Positions 34,733 through 42,639 of a stretch of DNA of 64,000 nucleotides are shown here, piece after piece (the stretch's first letter is position 1; each line of letters begins with the position of its first letter). The stretch spans positions 186,001 to 250,000 of the forward strand of contig JBGAKH010000001.1 in assembly GCA_044224515.1 (NCBI GenBank), read 5' to 3'. The notes below the pieces were generated by a model. That model was not told where the DNA came from and did not search any database. It saw nothing but the letters and a program-made list of their open reading frames with translations. This stretch comes from JBBATK01 sp044224515 (GTDB lineage: Bacteria > Bacteroidota > Ignavibacteria > Kapaibacteriales > NICIL-2). A program made the translations under genes and the position numbers.

Positions 34733-35260
34733 CTAGTTGTTGTCAAACCGTAGGTTCTTTAAAGCACCCCAGGTTTCTTCGGCTCTTCCCTCTTGGGCGC
34801 GGCCGTCATCCAAGAACTGTCGATCCACAAGGTCTTCGATGGACTTGTCTCGCAACTCCGGTGCAATGCGTTTCAACGGAAGTCGAACTGCAAGCTCCTG
34901 ACGCACATCATTGCCGATGTCGATCTGCGATTCATCCTCATGCAAAGCCCGCACACTGAACTCGTCTTGATCCGCAGAGTTTTTTTGTTCCAAGTAGAGC
35001 TCTGTGTCAAAGACATACTCCAGTTGAAATTCTGCGTTGATGGTTTCGTTATACTCCTGAAGTGAATAGTCACATGTTAGGAGAGTCTCACACGAAGCCT
35101 TACAACGAAGCTGATAGCGGCGCCCTACTCTGGTTATGACGACGTGAACATGAACTTCTCCCACAAACTCGGGGAATGCGCTCAGAATTTCCGACGCCTC
35201 ACAACTGAGTTCTGACTCGTGACTGCCCTCGCGATAGCTTTTTACCGAAAGTTTAAGCAT
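34733..35260 (-). CDS. yceD: YceD/DUF177 family protein
   Basis: A 175-residue protein encoded just before rpmF, as in most bacteria; the family is linked to 23S rRNA accumulation and is widely conserved. The ATG at 35260 begins MLKLSVKSYREGSHE; a longer frame from 35287 is less likely. Seen: beta strands with a Cys pair in YQLRCKASCETLLTCDYSLQEY, the acidic middle (EDESQIDIGNDVRQELAVRLPLKRIAPEL) with the family DL...E.I.L..P segment, and the C-terminal WGALKNLRF typical of YceD. First gene of the lipid operon. Confidence 0.88.
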   Translation of the reverse strand: MLKLSVKSYREGSHESELSCEASEILSAFPEFVGEVHVHVVITRVGRRYQLRCKASCETLLTCDYSLQEYNETINAEFQLEYVFDTELYLEQKNSADQDEFSVRALHEDESQIDIGNDVRQELAVRLPLKRIAPELRDKSIEDLVDRQFLDDGRAQEGRAEETWGALKNLRFDNN

Positions 35261-35301
35261 GACAATAAGAGGCGCACCGAGGTACAATTACGAACAGACT
35301 A

Positions 35302-35309
35302 CAAATATA
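35302..35309 (-). promoter_or_regulatory. Bacteroidota-type -7 element (TATATTTG) of the yceD-fab operon
   Basis: The minus strand reads TATATTTG, an exact TAnnTTTG match, 41 bp before the yceD ATG and just after the terminator of the upstream unit, exactly where the operon promoter is expected. Confidence 0.6.
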
Positions 35310-35326
35310 GGGCTTTTTTGCTAAAT

Positions 35327-35353
35327 AAAAAACGGCCCAAAGGGCCGTTTTTT
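35327..35353 (-). terminator. Intrinsic terminator (bidirectional shape) after the TonB-cluster TPR gene
   Basis: CGGCCC (35333-35338), AAA loop, GGGCCG (35342-35347), flanked by six A on the left and six T on the right, so it reads as a terminator on either strand. Genes on both sides run on the minus strand, so it ends the TPR transcript and insulates the yceD promoter. Confidence 0.9.
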
Positions 35354-35431
35354 GAAAGAAATGACGTCTTGACAGTAAGATACCGGGCTACGAACTACGC
35401 TGACGTAGCTGATGTACAACGTAGGATCAAG

Positions 35432-37135
35432 CTACGGACACTGCAGTGCCTTAAGATTATCCTTTGCCGGCTTGTTATTCGGATCCAACTTCAGCACGGC
35501 ACGGTAGTACTTACAAGCGTTATCCTTATCTCCGGATCCTTGGTAGGCTACGGCTAAATAAAGATTAGCCGTAGTCGAGCTAGCATCGAATTCCAACCAA
35601 GGCTTCACGAACTTGAGAAGTTCTTTGTACTCCTTCTTATCGAGGATGGCAGACGCAATGGTAGAACCCATGTTTGCAATGTCCGACTTATACTTCTCCG
35701 GCTCGCGCTTGGCAAACTCCACAGCGCTTGCGAAATATCTCGCGGCCTCATCAACTCGAGCTGCGCTTACGAACGATCGAACGGCCAAACTACGTGCGAA
35801 AAACAAGGTCGAATCCTGACTGATGGCCAAGTCCAAATACACAGCAGCTGAATCAGCTTTGTTTGCACTAAACAAACTGCGACCGAGCAGCGCATTCAGT
35901 CGAGCCGGCTTGTCGTTCTGACACGAATTCAACACCTTCTTGTACATAGCGATGGCATCATCATACATTTTGCGATCGTAGCACAAGTTTGCGAGACGCT
36001 CCATCGTTTTGCACTTGGTGGGGTTGAGTTCGACGGCAAGACGTATTTGTTCAATTGCATTGGCTGTGTCACCACTCAGCATTAGCGAGTAGCCATAGCG
36101 TTCCTGATCGTCCGCGTCCAACTTCACATTCATTTCTTTCGCAGCTCTGAACGATGATGCGGCACCGGCGTACTTTTTTGTATCAAACTGACAGCGAGCA
36201 AAGAGTAACTGCGCTTTGTCTTTTACAGAATCAATCTTCTCTATTGCGAAGCGGAAGTGCGGTTCGGCACTATCACACTGTTGCACTTTTGCAAAGGATT
36301 GGGCAAGAAACCAATGCGCTATCGAGGAGTTGTCGGCATCCGGACGTAAGCGCAAATACTGCGCGAGCGAAGGAGCGGCTGAAGAGAACTTCTGTGCATA
36401 GAAGAAGATCTTCCCTTGCTCAAAGTAAGCACGTGCGTTCTTTGGATTGATCCGAATCACCGCCGCCCACTGCTGAAGTGAACGAGTGTACAACTCGCTT
36501 GCAAGAGCGTTGTCCATCTCGGCATTGGCCATTTTAAAATACAGCGTAGCAAGACGCTCAAGGGCAAGCTCATTCGTCGAGTCGATCTTGATGGCTTGCT
36601 CATAATTGTCGCGAGCAGATTCGTAGATTTTCTGACGATAGTACAAACTGCCCAAGGCCAAGAAGCCATCCGGAATCTTACGATTCAACTCGCGCGCCTT
36701 GGTAAGAATCAGCTCAGCTGCATTCAGGGAATCAGCATTGACGAGCACCTCACCCAGCATAAGCTGATTGTACACGTCGTTTCGATCTTTATTCACAGCC
36801 TTGCGCATGATCTCAATTGCCTGCTGATCCTTAGCGGCTGCCGATAACGCATTGGCGTACTTTCGGGCACTCATTGCATTGTCGTTGTTCTGGTCGTAGG
36901 CGCGCTTAAAGTACTGCAACGATTTCTCGCCTTGTTCGAGCTCACGATAAATGTCGCCAGCAAGGATCAATGCCTCAACGTTATTGGCAGACTCCTTCAG
37001 AGCCATCTGAATTTGAGTGGCCGCTACTTCATTGTCATGCGTTGCATAGGCTTGCTTTGCACGTTCCAAAGCGTTTTGTGCGTCGGCAGTGAATGCGCTC
37101 ACAAGCAATACAGCTACTACTACAATTGACTTCAT
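35432..37135 (-). CDS. Exported tetratricopeptide-repeat protein of the ExbBD/TonB cluster
   Basis: A 567-residue periplasmic protein: signal peptide MKSIVVVAVLLVSAFTADAQ (start 37135, since the longer frame enters the previous gene) followed by TPR units covering almost the whole protein, for example ALILAGDIYRELEQGEKSLQYFKRAY, ALERLATLYFKMANAEMDNAL, KTMERLANLCYDRKMYDDAIAMYKKV and ANLYLAVAYQGSGDKDNACKYYRAVLKLDPNNKPAKDNL. A protein-interaction scaffold. It ends the operon that begins at the STAS or ExbB gene, 4 bp after the PstS-like gene; an intrinsic terminator follows. Confidence 0.88.
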   Translation of the reverse strand: MKSIVVVAVLLVSAFTADAQNALERAKQAYATHDNEVAATQIQMALKESANNVEALILAGDIYRELEQGEKSLQYFKRAYDQNNDNAMSARKYANALSAAAKDQQAIEIMRKAVNKDRNDVYNQLMLGEVLVNADSLNAAELILTKARELNRKIPDGFLALGSLYYRQKIYESARDNYEQAIKIDSTNELALERLATLYFKMANAEMDNALASELYTRSLQQWAAVIRINPKNARAYFEQGKIFFYAQKFSSAAPSLAQYLRLRPDADNSSIAHWFLAQSFAKVQQCDSAEPHFRFAIEKIDSVKDKAQLLFARCQFDTKKYAGAASSFRAAKEMNVKLDADDQERYGYSLMLSGDTANAIEQIRLAVELNPTKCKTMERLANLCYDRKMYDDAIAMYKKVLNSCQNDKPARLNALLGRSLFSANKADSAAVYLDLAISQDSTLFFARSLAVRSFVSAARVDEAARYFASAVEFAKREPEKYKSDIANMGSTIASAILDKKEYKELLKFVKPWLEFDASSTTANLYLAVAYQGSGDKDNACKYYRAVLKLDPNNKPAKDNLKALQCP

Positions 37136-37139
37136 TCTG

Positions 37140-38105
37140 TTATTCTTCCTCATAGAGTTTAATCTTAGCATAAGCCGGGACGATTCCTCGGTTCATAAAA
37201 AAGGCTTGTGGATCGGCTTCAAAAGCTAAAAACGACGCCACACCCATAGGATAATTGCGAAGATCTTCAAGCAGATATGCCCAGATCTTCACGGGATAAG
37301 GATATAGTTCTCGATACACACTGCTTTGATGCACACTGCACGAACTTCGGTTCGAATCTGCATCGGTATGCCGAATGCGTAACAGTTTGAAACGTGCCGT
37401 ATCGGACGCTAACTGCGACAAATACCCTACTCCAATACTTTGCTTGTCTTTGCTCACACTCTCTTTGACGGAGTCAATCGAGGAATAGTAACGCGTGCGA
37501 GCACTTGACGAAATATTTTTTTCGTTGCAACAGTAGCGTCTCACGTTAGCCACAATCGAAGACTGCACAGATGGAAGCACAAACTGTGGTTCGAAGCTTA
37601 GATTTACGATGTGGCGCTTCAGTGATACGCCGCTACCGAACTGTGCCGCCAAGGCTTCGACCGATAGACTGTCTATCTCGATGTCTTTTCGCGCAAAGAA
37701 TACCAATGCGTCAGTTGCCAGATGAAAACGCTTGTGAGGTGCTACATGAAAAACCTTCATGAGCGAATCTTCATCCGGCAGGTACTCCCTGCCGGTAATG
37801 AGCAGTCGCGTTTTGGCTGCCAAGAGTTGTGCCATTCCGTTGCGAGCATCTCCGACACTGAGCGTAATGGAGCCGGTAGAATGCAGACCTCTATACTTGT
37901 CAATCAAAGGCCGCATCATGTCCGCAAACTCCGTATCACAATAGAGTGTTGTCGACCCTTTCGTAAAACTCTCTTTATTTGGATCTCCTCGCTCCTCGCA
38001 TGCGTTGAGTGAGAAGAGCACAACGAGTATTGAGCTAATGCTAAGACTCGTGAGGACTACGTTGAGCAGACTCTTCCTCCGTTGCAGAAAATTCTTGATC
38101 GTCAT
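37140..38105 (-). CDS. PstS-like substrate-binding lipoprotein
   Basis: A 321-residue lipoprotein: the ATG at 38105 yields a signal peptide ending in the lipobox LNAC (FSLNACEERG), after a GGGGGA ribosome-binding site. The body resembles the phosphate-binding PstS fold: KGSTTLYCDTEFADMMRPLIDKYRGLHSTGSITLSVGDARNGMAQLLA, and the late block YRELYPYPVKIWAYLLEDLRNYPMGVASFLAFEADPQAFF. No pst transporter genes are present, so a sensing or structural role with the ExbBD/TonB proteins is more likely than phosphate import. Its start lies 65 bp inside the upstream small gene, in another frame. Confidence 0.8.
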   Translation of the reverse strand: MTIKNFLQRRKSLLNVVLTSLSISSILVVLFSLNACEERGDPNKESFTKGSTTLYCDTEFADMMRPLIDKYRGLHSTGSITLSVGDARNGMAQLLAAKTRLLITGREYLPDEDSLMKVFHVAPHKRFHLATDALVFFARKDIEIDSLSVEALAAQFGSGVSLKRHIVNLSFEPQFVLPSVQSSIVANVRRYCCNEKNISSSARTRYYSSIDSVKESVSKDKQSIGVGYLSQLASDTARFKLLRIRHTDADSNRSSCSVHQSSVYRELYPYPVKIWAYLLEDLRNYPMGVASFLAFEADPQAFFMNRGIVPAYAKIKLYEEE

Positions 38106-38310
38106 CGTCTTCCCCCGCTTCTTGGCGAGAGCGAATGTAGTACAAGACAGAGCGGTACAGTCCAAAAGCAACGAATGCTCCCCCAACCCATTTGGTAAAA
38201 CTTGGGTCACCGGGAACACTGGCTACTTTACCACTCAAAAAGAACAAGCCGAGGACTATGATCCCAACGCGCACGCTATAGTTGAGGACATGTACAACAT
38301 TCAGACGCAT
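38041..38310 (-). CDS. Small two-helix membrane protein of the TonB cluster
   Basis: An 89-residue protein of unknown function. Two hydrophobic segments (about 10-25, SVRVGIIVLGLFFLSG, and about 38-58, FTKWVGGAFVAFGLYRSVLYYI) and a strongly acidic tail (EDDDDQEFSATEEES). It fits between tonB and the PstS-like gene without large gaps and overlaps the latter by 65 bp. The membrane pattern and operon position argue that it is real; the tail overlaps the signal-peptide coding region of the next gene. Confidence 0.65.
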   Translation of the reverse strand: MRLNVVHVLNYSVRVGIIVLGLFFLSGKVASVPGDPSFTKWVGGAFVAFGLYRSVLYYIRSRQEAGEDDDDQEFSATEEESAQRSPHES

Positions 38311-38388
38311 AGGGAAACACCCAAAAACAAAAACGTCAGCTGCACCAAGAGGAACTCCGGTACAACCGACGTTTCGACGTGCAGACTA

Positions 38389-39144
38389 TTATCGCAATTT
38401 AAAGTTCACAGGAACTGTAATCCATTCTTCAACCGGCGCACCATTTTGGATGGCAGGTGTAAAGACTGATTGCATTACAGCGCGTGTAGCGGCTTCATCA
38501 AGCGAAGGAGCCACCGATTGATCGATCAATGAACGCTTAGGACGTCCATCCTTACCAACCAACACACGAATCAAGACCTTTCCTTCGAGATTCTGCTTGA
38601 TGGCTTGAGGAGGATACACAACGCGACGTTGCAAGTCACCCAAATCCGTTACAGCATCTTTCTCAACAGCGACAAAATCATCCGGTGCAGGTTCTGCCTC
38701 TTTTACCACCTGGGCACCTTGATCAATCACAACTTCAGTTGGTCCACCGGGACCCTCCGTGGCGATTGCAGGCGCGCTCTTGAGCTCGTCTACATTCGCA
38801 AACTCCTTGGTGTCCGGTGTCAACATCGTCTCAGGTACCGGAACAGGAGTTCCCGCGACCGTAGGAGTCGAAACGCTCGCAGTAGGCGGCGGCGGAGGAG
38901 GTGCGTCCGCTTGTGGCGGAGGCGGAAGATCACTTAAGTTGACTTTTGTAACAACGATAGGCTTTTTAAGGGCTATCGATTGATTACGGATATAGTTCAC
39001 AACAAAAAAGATGAGCAGCAACAATAAGATGGCAGCCAAGGTTATCACAAAGCTGCGCATGGTATTGCGCTTGATTATCTCCTTCAGTTCCTTTGCGCCA
39101 TAGACCGGACGCTGCGGAATCTGCACTGCTAAGGCATCACTCAT
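38389..39144 (-). CDS. tonB: Energy transducer TonB
   Basis: A 251-residue protein linking the inner-membrane proton motor to outer-membrane receptors. One transmembrane helix (about 32-52), a proline-rich rigid stretch (SDLPPPPQADAPPPPPPTAS, about 71-90), and the TonB C-terminal domain (about 165-251: DLQRRVVYPPQAIKQNLEGKVLIRVLVGKDGRP, VMQSVFTPAIQNGAPVEEWITVPVNFKL). 2 bp after the upstream ExbD gene. The N-terminal 30 residues before the helix are longer than in E. coli, as is common in Bacteroidota. Confidence 0.95.
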   Translation of the reverse strand: MSDALAVQIPQRPVYGAKELKEIIKRNTMRSFVITLAAILLLLLIFFVVNYIRNQSIALKKPIVVTKVNLSDLPPPPQADAPPPPPPTASVSTPTVAGTPVPVPETMLTPDTKEFANVDELKSAPAIATEGPGGPTEVVIDQGAQVVKEAEPAPDDFVAVEKDAVTDLGDLQRRVVYPPQAIKQNLEGKVLIRVLVGKDGRPKRSLIDQSVAPSLDEAATRAVMQSVFTPAIQNGAPVEEWITVPVNFKLR

Positions 39145-39146
39145 TA

Positions 39147-39701
39147 TTATAAACCTTTCAATTTTTCTTCGTCTTCAGGAGTCATCTTTACAAAGGCAAA
39201 CTTGCGACTGCGTTTGTCCGTAGGATGGTCTTGGTGCATCTTGGTCACGATATCTCCTTCTGCTTGATTCAAAATATCGAGGACCTTAACCACAAGTCCA
39301 TAGCTCGCATCCGGAGATGCCTTGAGCGAAGTAATCAAACGATTGTAGCGCATCATATTGAGCTCAATAGCTTTGGCCTTGAGTGCCTCAGTTTTGATTT
39401 CAACAGGATCGTCTTGCGCCATGTTCGTGAAAACCTTTCCGTTTGCTCCGATTTGAATCGTAAACAAGTCGTTTTGGTTCACTTCAACATCCGCTTTGTC
39501 CTTTGGCACGTTCATCTTCATGATCTGCGGCGTGATCAAACTCGTCGTATACATAAAGAACGTGAGGAGCAAAAACGCGACGTCCACAAGGGGCGTCATG
39601 TCAAGACGAAAGCCTATACGATGCTTCTTTTTCTTTTTATGGGCTTTGGAACCGCGCTTAACTCGCTGCGGTACTTCCATTCCGCCACCACCACCAGCCA
39701 T
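39147..39701 (-). CDS. exbD: ExbD/TolR family biopolymer transport protein (second copy)
   Basis: A 184-residue protein with a basic cytoplasmic N-terminus (VKRGSKAHKKKKKHRIGFRL), a single transmembrane helix carrying the proton-path Asp40 in DMTPLVDVAFLLLTFFM, and a periplasmic domain. Works with ExbB as stator for TonB. Starts with a Gly-rich MAGGGGGMEVPQR. 82 bp after the first ExbD copy and 2 bp before tonB. Confidence 0.94.
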   Translation of the reverse strand: MAGGGGGMEVPQRVKRGSKAHKKKKKHRIGFRLDMTPLVDVAFLLLTFFMYTTSLITPQIMKMNVPKDKADVEVNQNDLFTIQIGANGKVFTNMAQDDPVEIKTEALKAKAIELNMMRYNRLITSLKASPDASYGLVVKVLDILNQAEGDIVTKMHQDHPTDKRSRKFAFVKMTPEDEEKLKGL

Positions 39702-39783
39702 AATAACCTCCTAGATGCCGTGGTCTAGACATAAGACCGAAACCAGGGCGATTTAGTTACTTCAGTTAAAGGGTTGTTCTCTT

Positions 39784-40290
39784 TTATTGGTGCTTTTCGG
39801 TTACGAAGTTGAATGCGGTAGCATTGTACTTCCGCAACACGTCAACCAAATCTTCTACATACTTATAACGGATGCTTTTGTCGCAGTCAATCGCGTACTG
39901 TGTCTTGAACGACGCGACGCGAGTTTGCTGGACAAGCTTATCGATGTTCTCGATATCTGCCTTGATCATTGTTTTCTTTGCCTGCTCCTCGTTGAACTGC
40001 ATGGCTGTATAGACCTTTTGACGCGTGATATCGTCAACAATGGCATAGTAATACGCAGTGTCTTTCGAGATTGAGTCAATCGCAATCTTGACTGTCACGA
40101 GGTCTTTGTCCGGCAACTTGGAGGTATCGGCACTGGCCTCCGGACGATGAATGACAAACTTTTGCTCTGACTCGGCTTCATTCTTGAACTTAGCCGTAAA
40201 CATGAAGAATGTCAGTAGCAAAAAGGTTACGTCCACCAAAGGAGTCATGTCAATAGCAAAACCGACACGTTTTTTCTTAACCTTGGGCAC
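39784..40290 (-). CDS. exbD: ExbD/TolR family biopolymer transport protein (first copy)
   Basis: A 168-residue homologue of the next gene: MPKVKKKRVGFAIDMTPLVDVTFLLLTFFMF, with the functional Asp at 20 in the same DMTPLVDV context, and a periplasmic domain with three possible Lys/Asp-rich loops. Two different ExbD proteins in tandem behind one ExbB is usual in Bacteroidota and may let the motor form mixed dimers. 22 bp after exbB. Confidence 0.94.
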   Translation of the reverse strand: MPKVKKKRVGFAIDMTPLVDVTFLLLTFFMFTAKFKNEAESEQKFVIHRPEASADTSKLPDKDLVTVKIAIDSISKDTAYYYAIVDDITRQKVYTAMQFNEEQAKKTMIKADIENIDKLVQQTRVASFKTQYAIDCDKSIRYKYVEDLVDVLRKYNATAFNFVTEKHQ

Positions 40291-40312
40291 AGTAGTATTC
40301 CCGGATTAGTTC

Positions 40313-41083
40313 TTATTTCTTCACTTTAATTGTCAGGATTTCCATCATGTTCAAGATCGCTTCGTCGATCATGTACACAATGTTGTCAACGCGAGTTGTA
40401 AACACGTTGAAGGCAACAATTGAAATGATAGCGGCCAAAAGACCACCGGCCGTATTGTACAAAGCCTCGGAAATACCGATGGACAATGCCTGAGCAGAGA
40501 CTGATCCTCCGGCCGCACCTAGTGCTTGGAAGGAACGAATCATACCTACCGTCGTTCCGAGAAGTCCGATCATGGTCGAGATAGAAGCTACGGTCGAGAG
40601 AATAACCAAGTTCTTTTCAAGCAACGGTGTCTCAAGGTTTGTTGCTTCGTCAATGGCACGTTGTACTTCCGCAATCTTCTTTTCTTGATCGAATTCCGGA
40701 TCGTTCTCCACTTGCTTGAAACGATCGAGACCTGAGCGCATAACATTAGCCAAGGAACCTTTTTGCGTATCGCACTCTTTCAACACAGCGTCTACTTGAC
40801 CTTTGGCCAACAACTCCGTGCAACGCTTTACGAACATCGACGTATCACCCTTTCCGAGTGCTTTATTGATGGAGAGCATACGCTCGATCACATAGGTGAT
40901 GGACAACAGGATACATGCGATAAGCATGGCTACAAGCGGACCACCCATGGCGATATTGCCCATGAAGTTCTTCGGTGTTCCATCCGGATTGAAGTTCGGA
41001 GCTGCACCTAAGATGAAATTCCATACAATGAATCCGACAACGACGGACGCAAGGATGACAATCATGTTGAACATGTTTTTCAT
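40313..41083 (-). CDS. exbB: ExbB/TolQ/MotA family proton-channel protein
   Basis: A 256-residue inner-membrane protein. The ATG at 41083, with a GAGG upstream, starts MKNMFNMIVILASVVVGFIVWNF. Three helices: about 5-24, about 50-68 (GGPLVAMLIACILLSITYVIE), then a cytoplasmic helical domain, and the conserved paired helices LSTVASISTMIGLLGTTVGMIRSFQAL and ISEALYNTAGGLLAAIISIVAFNVF, which form the ion path against ExbD. Drives TonB or another periplasmic client. Confidence 0.95.
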   Translation of the reverse strand: MKNMFNMIVILASVVVGFIVWNFILGAAPNFNPDGTPKNFMGNIAMGGPLVAMLIACILLSITYVIERMLSINKALGKGDTSMFVKRCTELLAKGQVDAVLKECDTQKGSLANVMRSGLDRFKQVENDPEFDQEKKIAEVQRAIDEATNLETPLLEKNLVILSTVASISTMIGLLGTTVGMIRSFQALGAAGGSVSAQALSIGISEALYNTAGGLLAAIISIVAFNVFTTRVDNIVYMIDEAILNMMEILTIKVKK

Positions 41084-41102
41084 AAAACTGACCTCGATGA
41101 AT

Positions 41103-41453
41103 TTAAGAGTGAGTAAATGATTTGATTGCTTCTTCTTGGCTTGCAAAAATCTCGAATACGAGCGTGAGTTTGGTGATCACGAAAATGTTTTCGATAGACT
41201 TCGAAATCTGGCACAATACCACACGGCGATTGTGCTTTAAGAAGTTCGAGTTTGCAGAAATGAGAACGCCCAGTGCAGTGGAATTGAGATAGCTCACGTC
41301 TGCAAGATTGAGAACAAGGTTTCCTCCCTCCTTCTCCGCAGCTTCCGCTAAGGCAGTACGCAGGTTGTCGGTTTCTGTACCACCGATGAACTGTCCGCGT
41401 AAAACCATAACATCAATTCCATCACTAGTATGATGTTTGATTTGATCAAACAT
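41103..41453 (-). CDS. STAS-domain anti-sigma factor antagonist-like protein
   Basis: A 116-residue cytoplasmic protein; the ATG at 41453 has GAAGGA 7 bp upstream, while the longer frame from 41525 is unsupported. STAS features: IDVMVLRGQFIGGTETDNLRTAL, then NLVLNLADVSYLNSTALGVLISANSNF, where the Ser in LNSTALG is the position phosphorylated by an anti-sigma kinase in SpoIIAA-type proteins. It precedes exbB by 19 bp, so it may regulate or be co-expressed with the TonB cluster. A partner kinase is not in the window. Confidence 0.88.
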   Translation of the reverse strand: MFDQIKHHTSDGIDVMVLRGQFIGGTETDNLRTALAEAAEKEGGNLVLNLADVSYLNSTALGVLISANSNFLKHNRRVVLCQISKSIENIFVITKLTLVFEIFASQEEAIKSFTHS

Positions 41454-41584
41454 GAGATTTCCTTCTATGTGTTCGATAAAGTGTCCACTGGTCCCCATTA
41501 TGCCCCTTTCGTGCGAAAAGAGCAAGGCGAAGTTACGACAAAGAGCGCGTCCAGACCAAAGGAAAATGCTCCCGAACGAGTGTG

Positions 41585-42460
41585 TTATGAAGAGCTAAGC
41601 TTGCCGACAATGAGTCGAGGAATACCTGAATAATCACTCAAAATGCGTAGTTGGTAGTCTTTAAACAGCTCCGCAATTGCTTCCGATTCTCCAAATCCAC
41701 ACTCAAAAACGAAGGAAGCCCCCGGCTTACACAAGCTCGGAAGGATTCGTTGAAAACGACGGTAATATCCCAAGCCGTCCGCGCCGTCGGTAAGTGCTGT
41801 CTTCGGCTCATGCACTCGAACTTCCGGCTCAAGTGCAGCATATTCAGCAGCGCTGATATAGGGAGGATTGGAAAGCAACAAATCGACAGGTTCTCTGACC
41901 CACTTCTCCTGTACGATGTCGTGTTTCAAGAATTCCACGTTGCGCACTACGTTGCGCTCAGCGTTTCGAGAAGCCAGCTCAAGTGCCCCGTCCGAAACAT
42001 CGGTGGCAACGACATCTGCGTGCGGACACTCCTTGGCCACAGATATCGCGATACAGCCACTCCCGGTTCCGACGTCCAATACTGTCTTGTACGAATACGA
42101 AGCAATCAACTCAATGGCACATTCAACCAACTGCTCCGTTTCAGGTCTTGGAATCAAAACACGAGAATCCACAAGAAAGTTACAGGTATAGAAGTCGGTC
42201 GAACCGAGGATATATTGCAGTGGTTCGCGGTGCTTGACTCGGCGCTCTATCATGCTGCGATAGATCTTTAACTCAGACGCTGACAGCAAGCGCTCAAAAT
42301 CCAAATAGAGACGAAGTCGCTCGATGCTCAAGACCTCACATAATAACAACTCCGCACTAAGTCTCGCAGAATCCACTCCATGTTTCTCAAAGTACGCTGC
42401 TGTCCATTGTAGGATCTCCAGAACCGTCCACGTTTTCGGCGTATTGGTGGAATTCGACAT
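41585..42460 (-). CDS. prmC: Peptide chain release factor N5-glutamine methyltransferase
   Basis: Methylates the Gln of the GGQ motif in release factors 1 and 2. A 291-residue SAM enzyme: N-terminal helical domain (about 1-85), then TVLDVGTGSGCIAISVAKECPHADVVATD (SAM motif I and the acidic ribose-binding residue), and the substrate motif NPPY in LLLSNPPYISAAEYAALEPEVR. No prfA is adjacent, though the two often pair. Transcribed in the same direction as, but 131 bp from, the STAS gene. Confidence 0.94.
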   Translation of the reverse strand: MSNSTNTPKTWTVLEILQWTAAYFEKHGVDSARLSAELLLCEVLSIERLRLYLDFERLLSASELKIYRSMIERRVKHREPLQYILGSTDFYTCNFLVDSRVLIPRPETEQLVECAIELIASYSYKTVLDVGTGSGCIAISVAKECPHADVVATDVSDGALELASRNAERNVVRNVEFLKHDIVQEKWVREPVDLLLSNPPYISAAEYAALEPEVRVHEPKTALTDGADGLGYYRRFQRILPSLCKPGASFVFECGFGESEAIAELFKDYQLRILSDYSGIPRLIVGKLSSS

Positions 42461-42639
42461 TGAAACTCGTTGAAAGCTTGGCAGCTGACGCAGAACTACC
42501 GTCTTGAAATCTCTTTTATATGGTCACGCTTCGCGTGCCCTGTCGTCGACGCGAAAGTAAAATCGTGTGATCGTGTTCCGCATTATGAATCGTTCTCTAT
42601 CCCAATTCCGGACTCAAGTCACAAAGACTTCCTCTAGCG

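Noticed and set aside
37140..38105. True phosphate ABC transporter binding protein (pstS) of a pst operon
   Set aside because: No pstA, pstB, pstC or phoU nearby; the genes around it are ExbBD, TonB and a TPR protein.
41651..42271. 206-aa plus-strand frame inside prmC
   Set aside because: Antisense shadow; the minus strand carries all prmC motifs.
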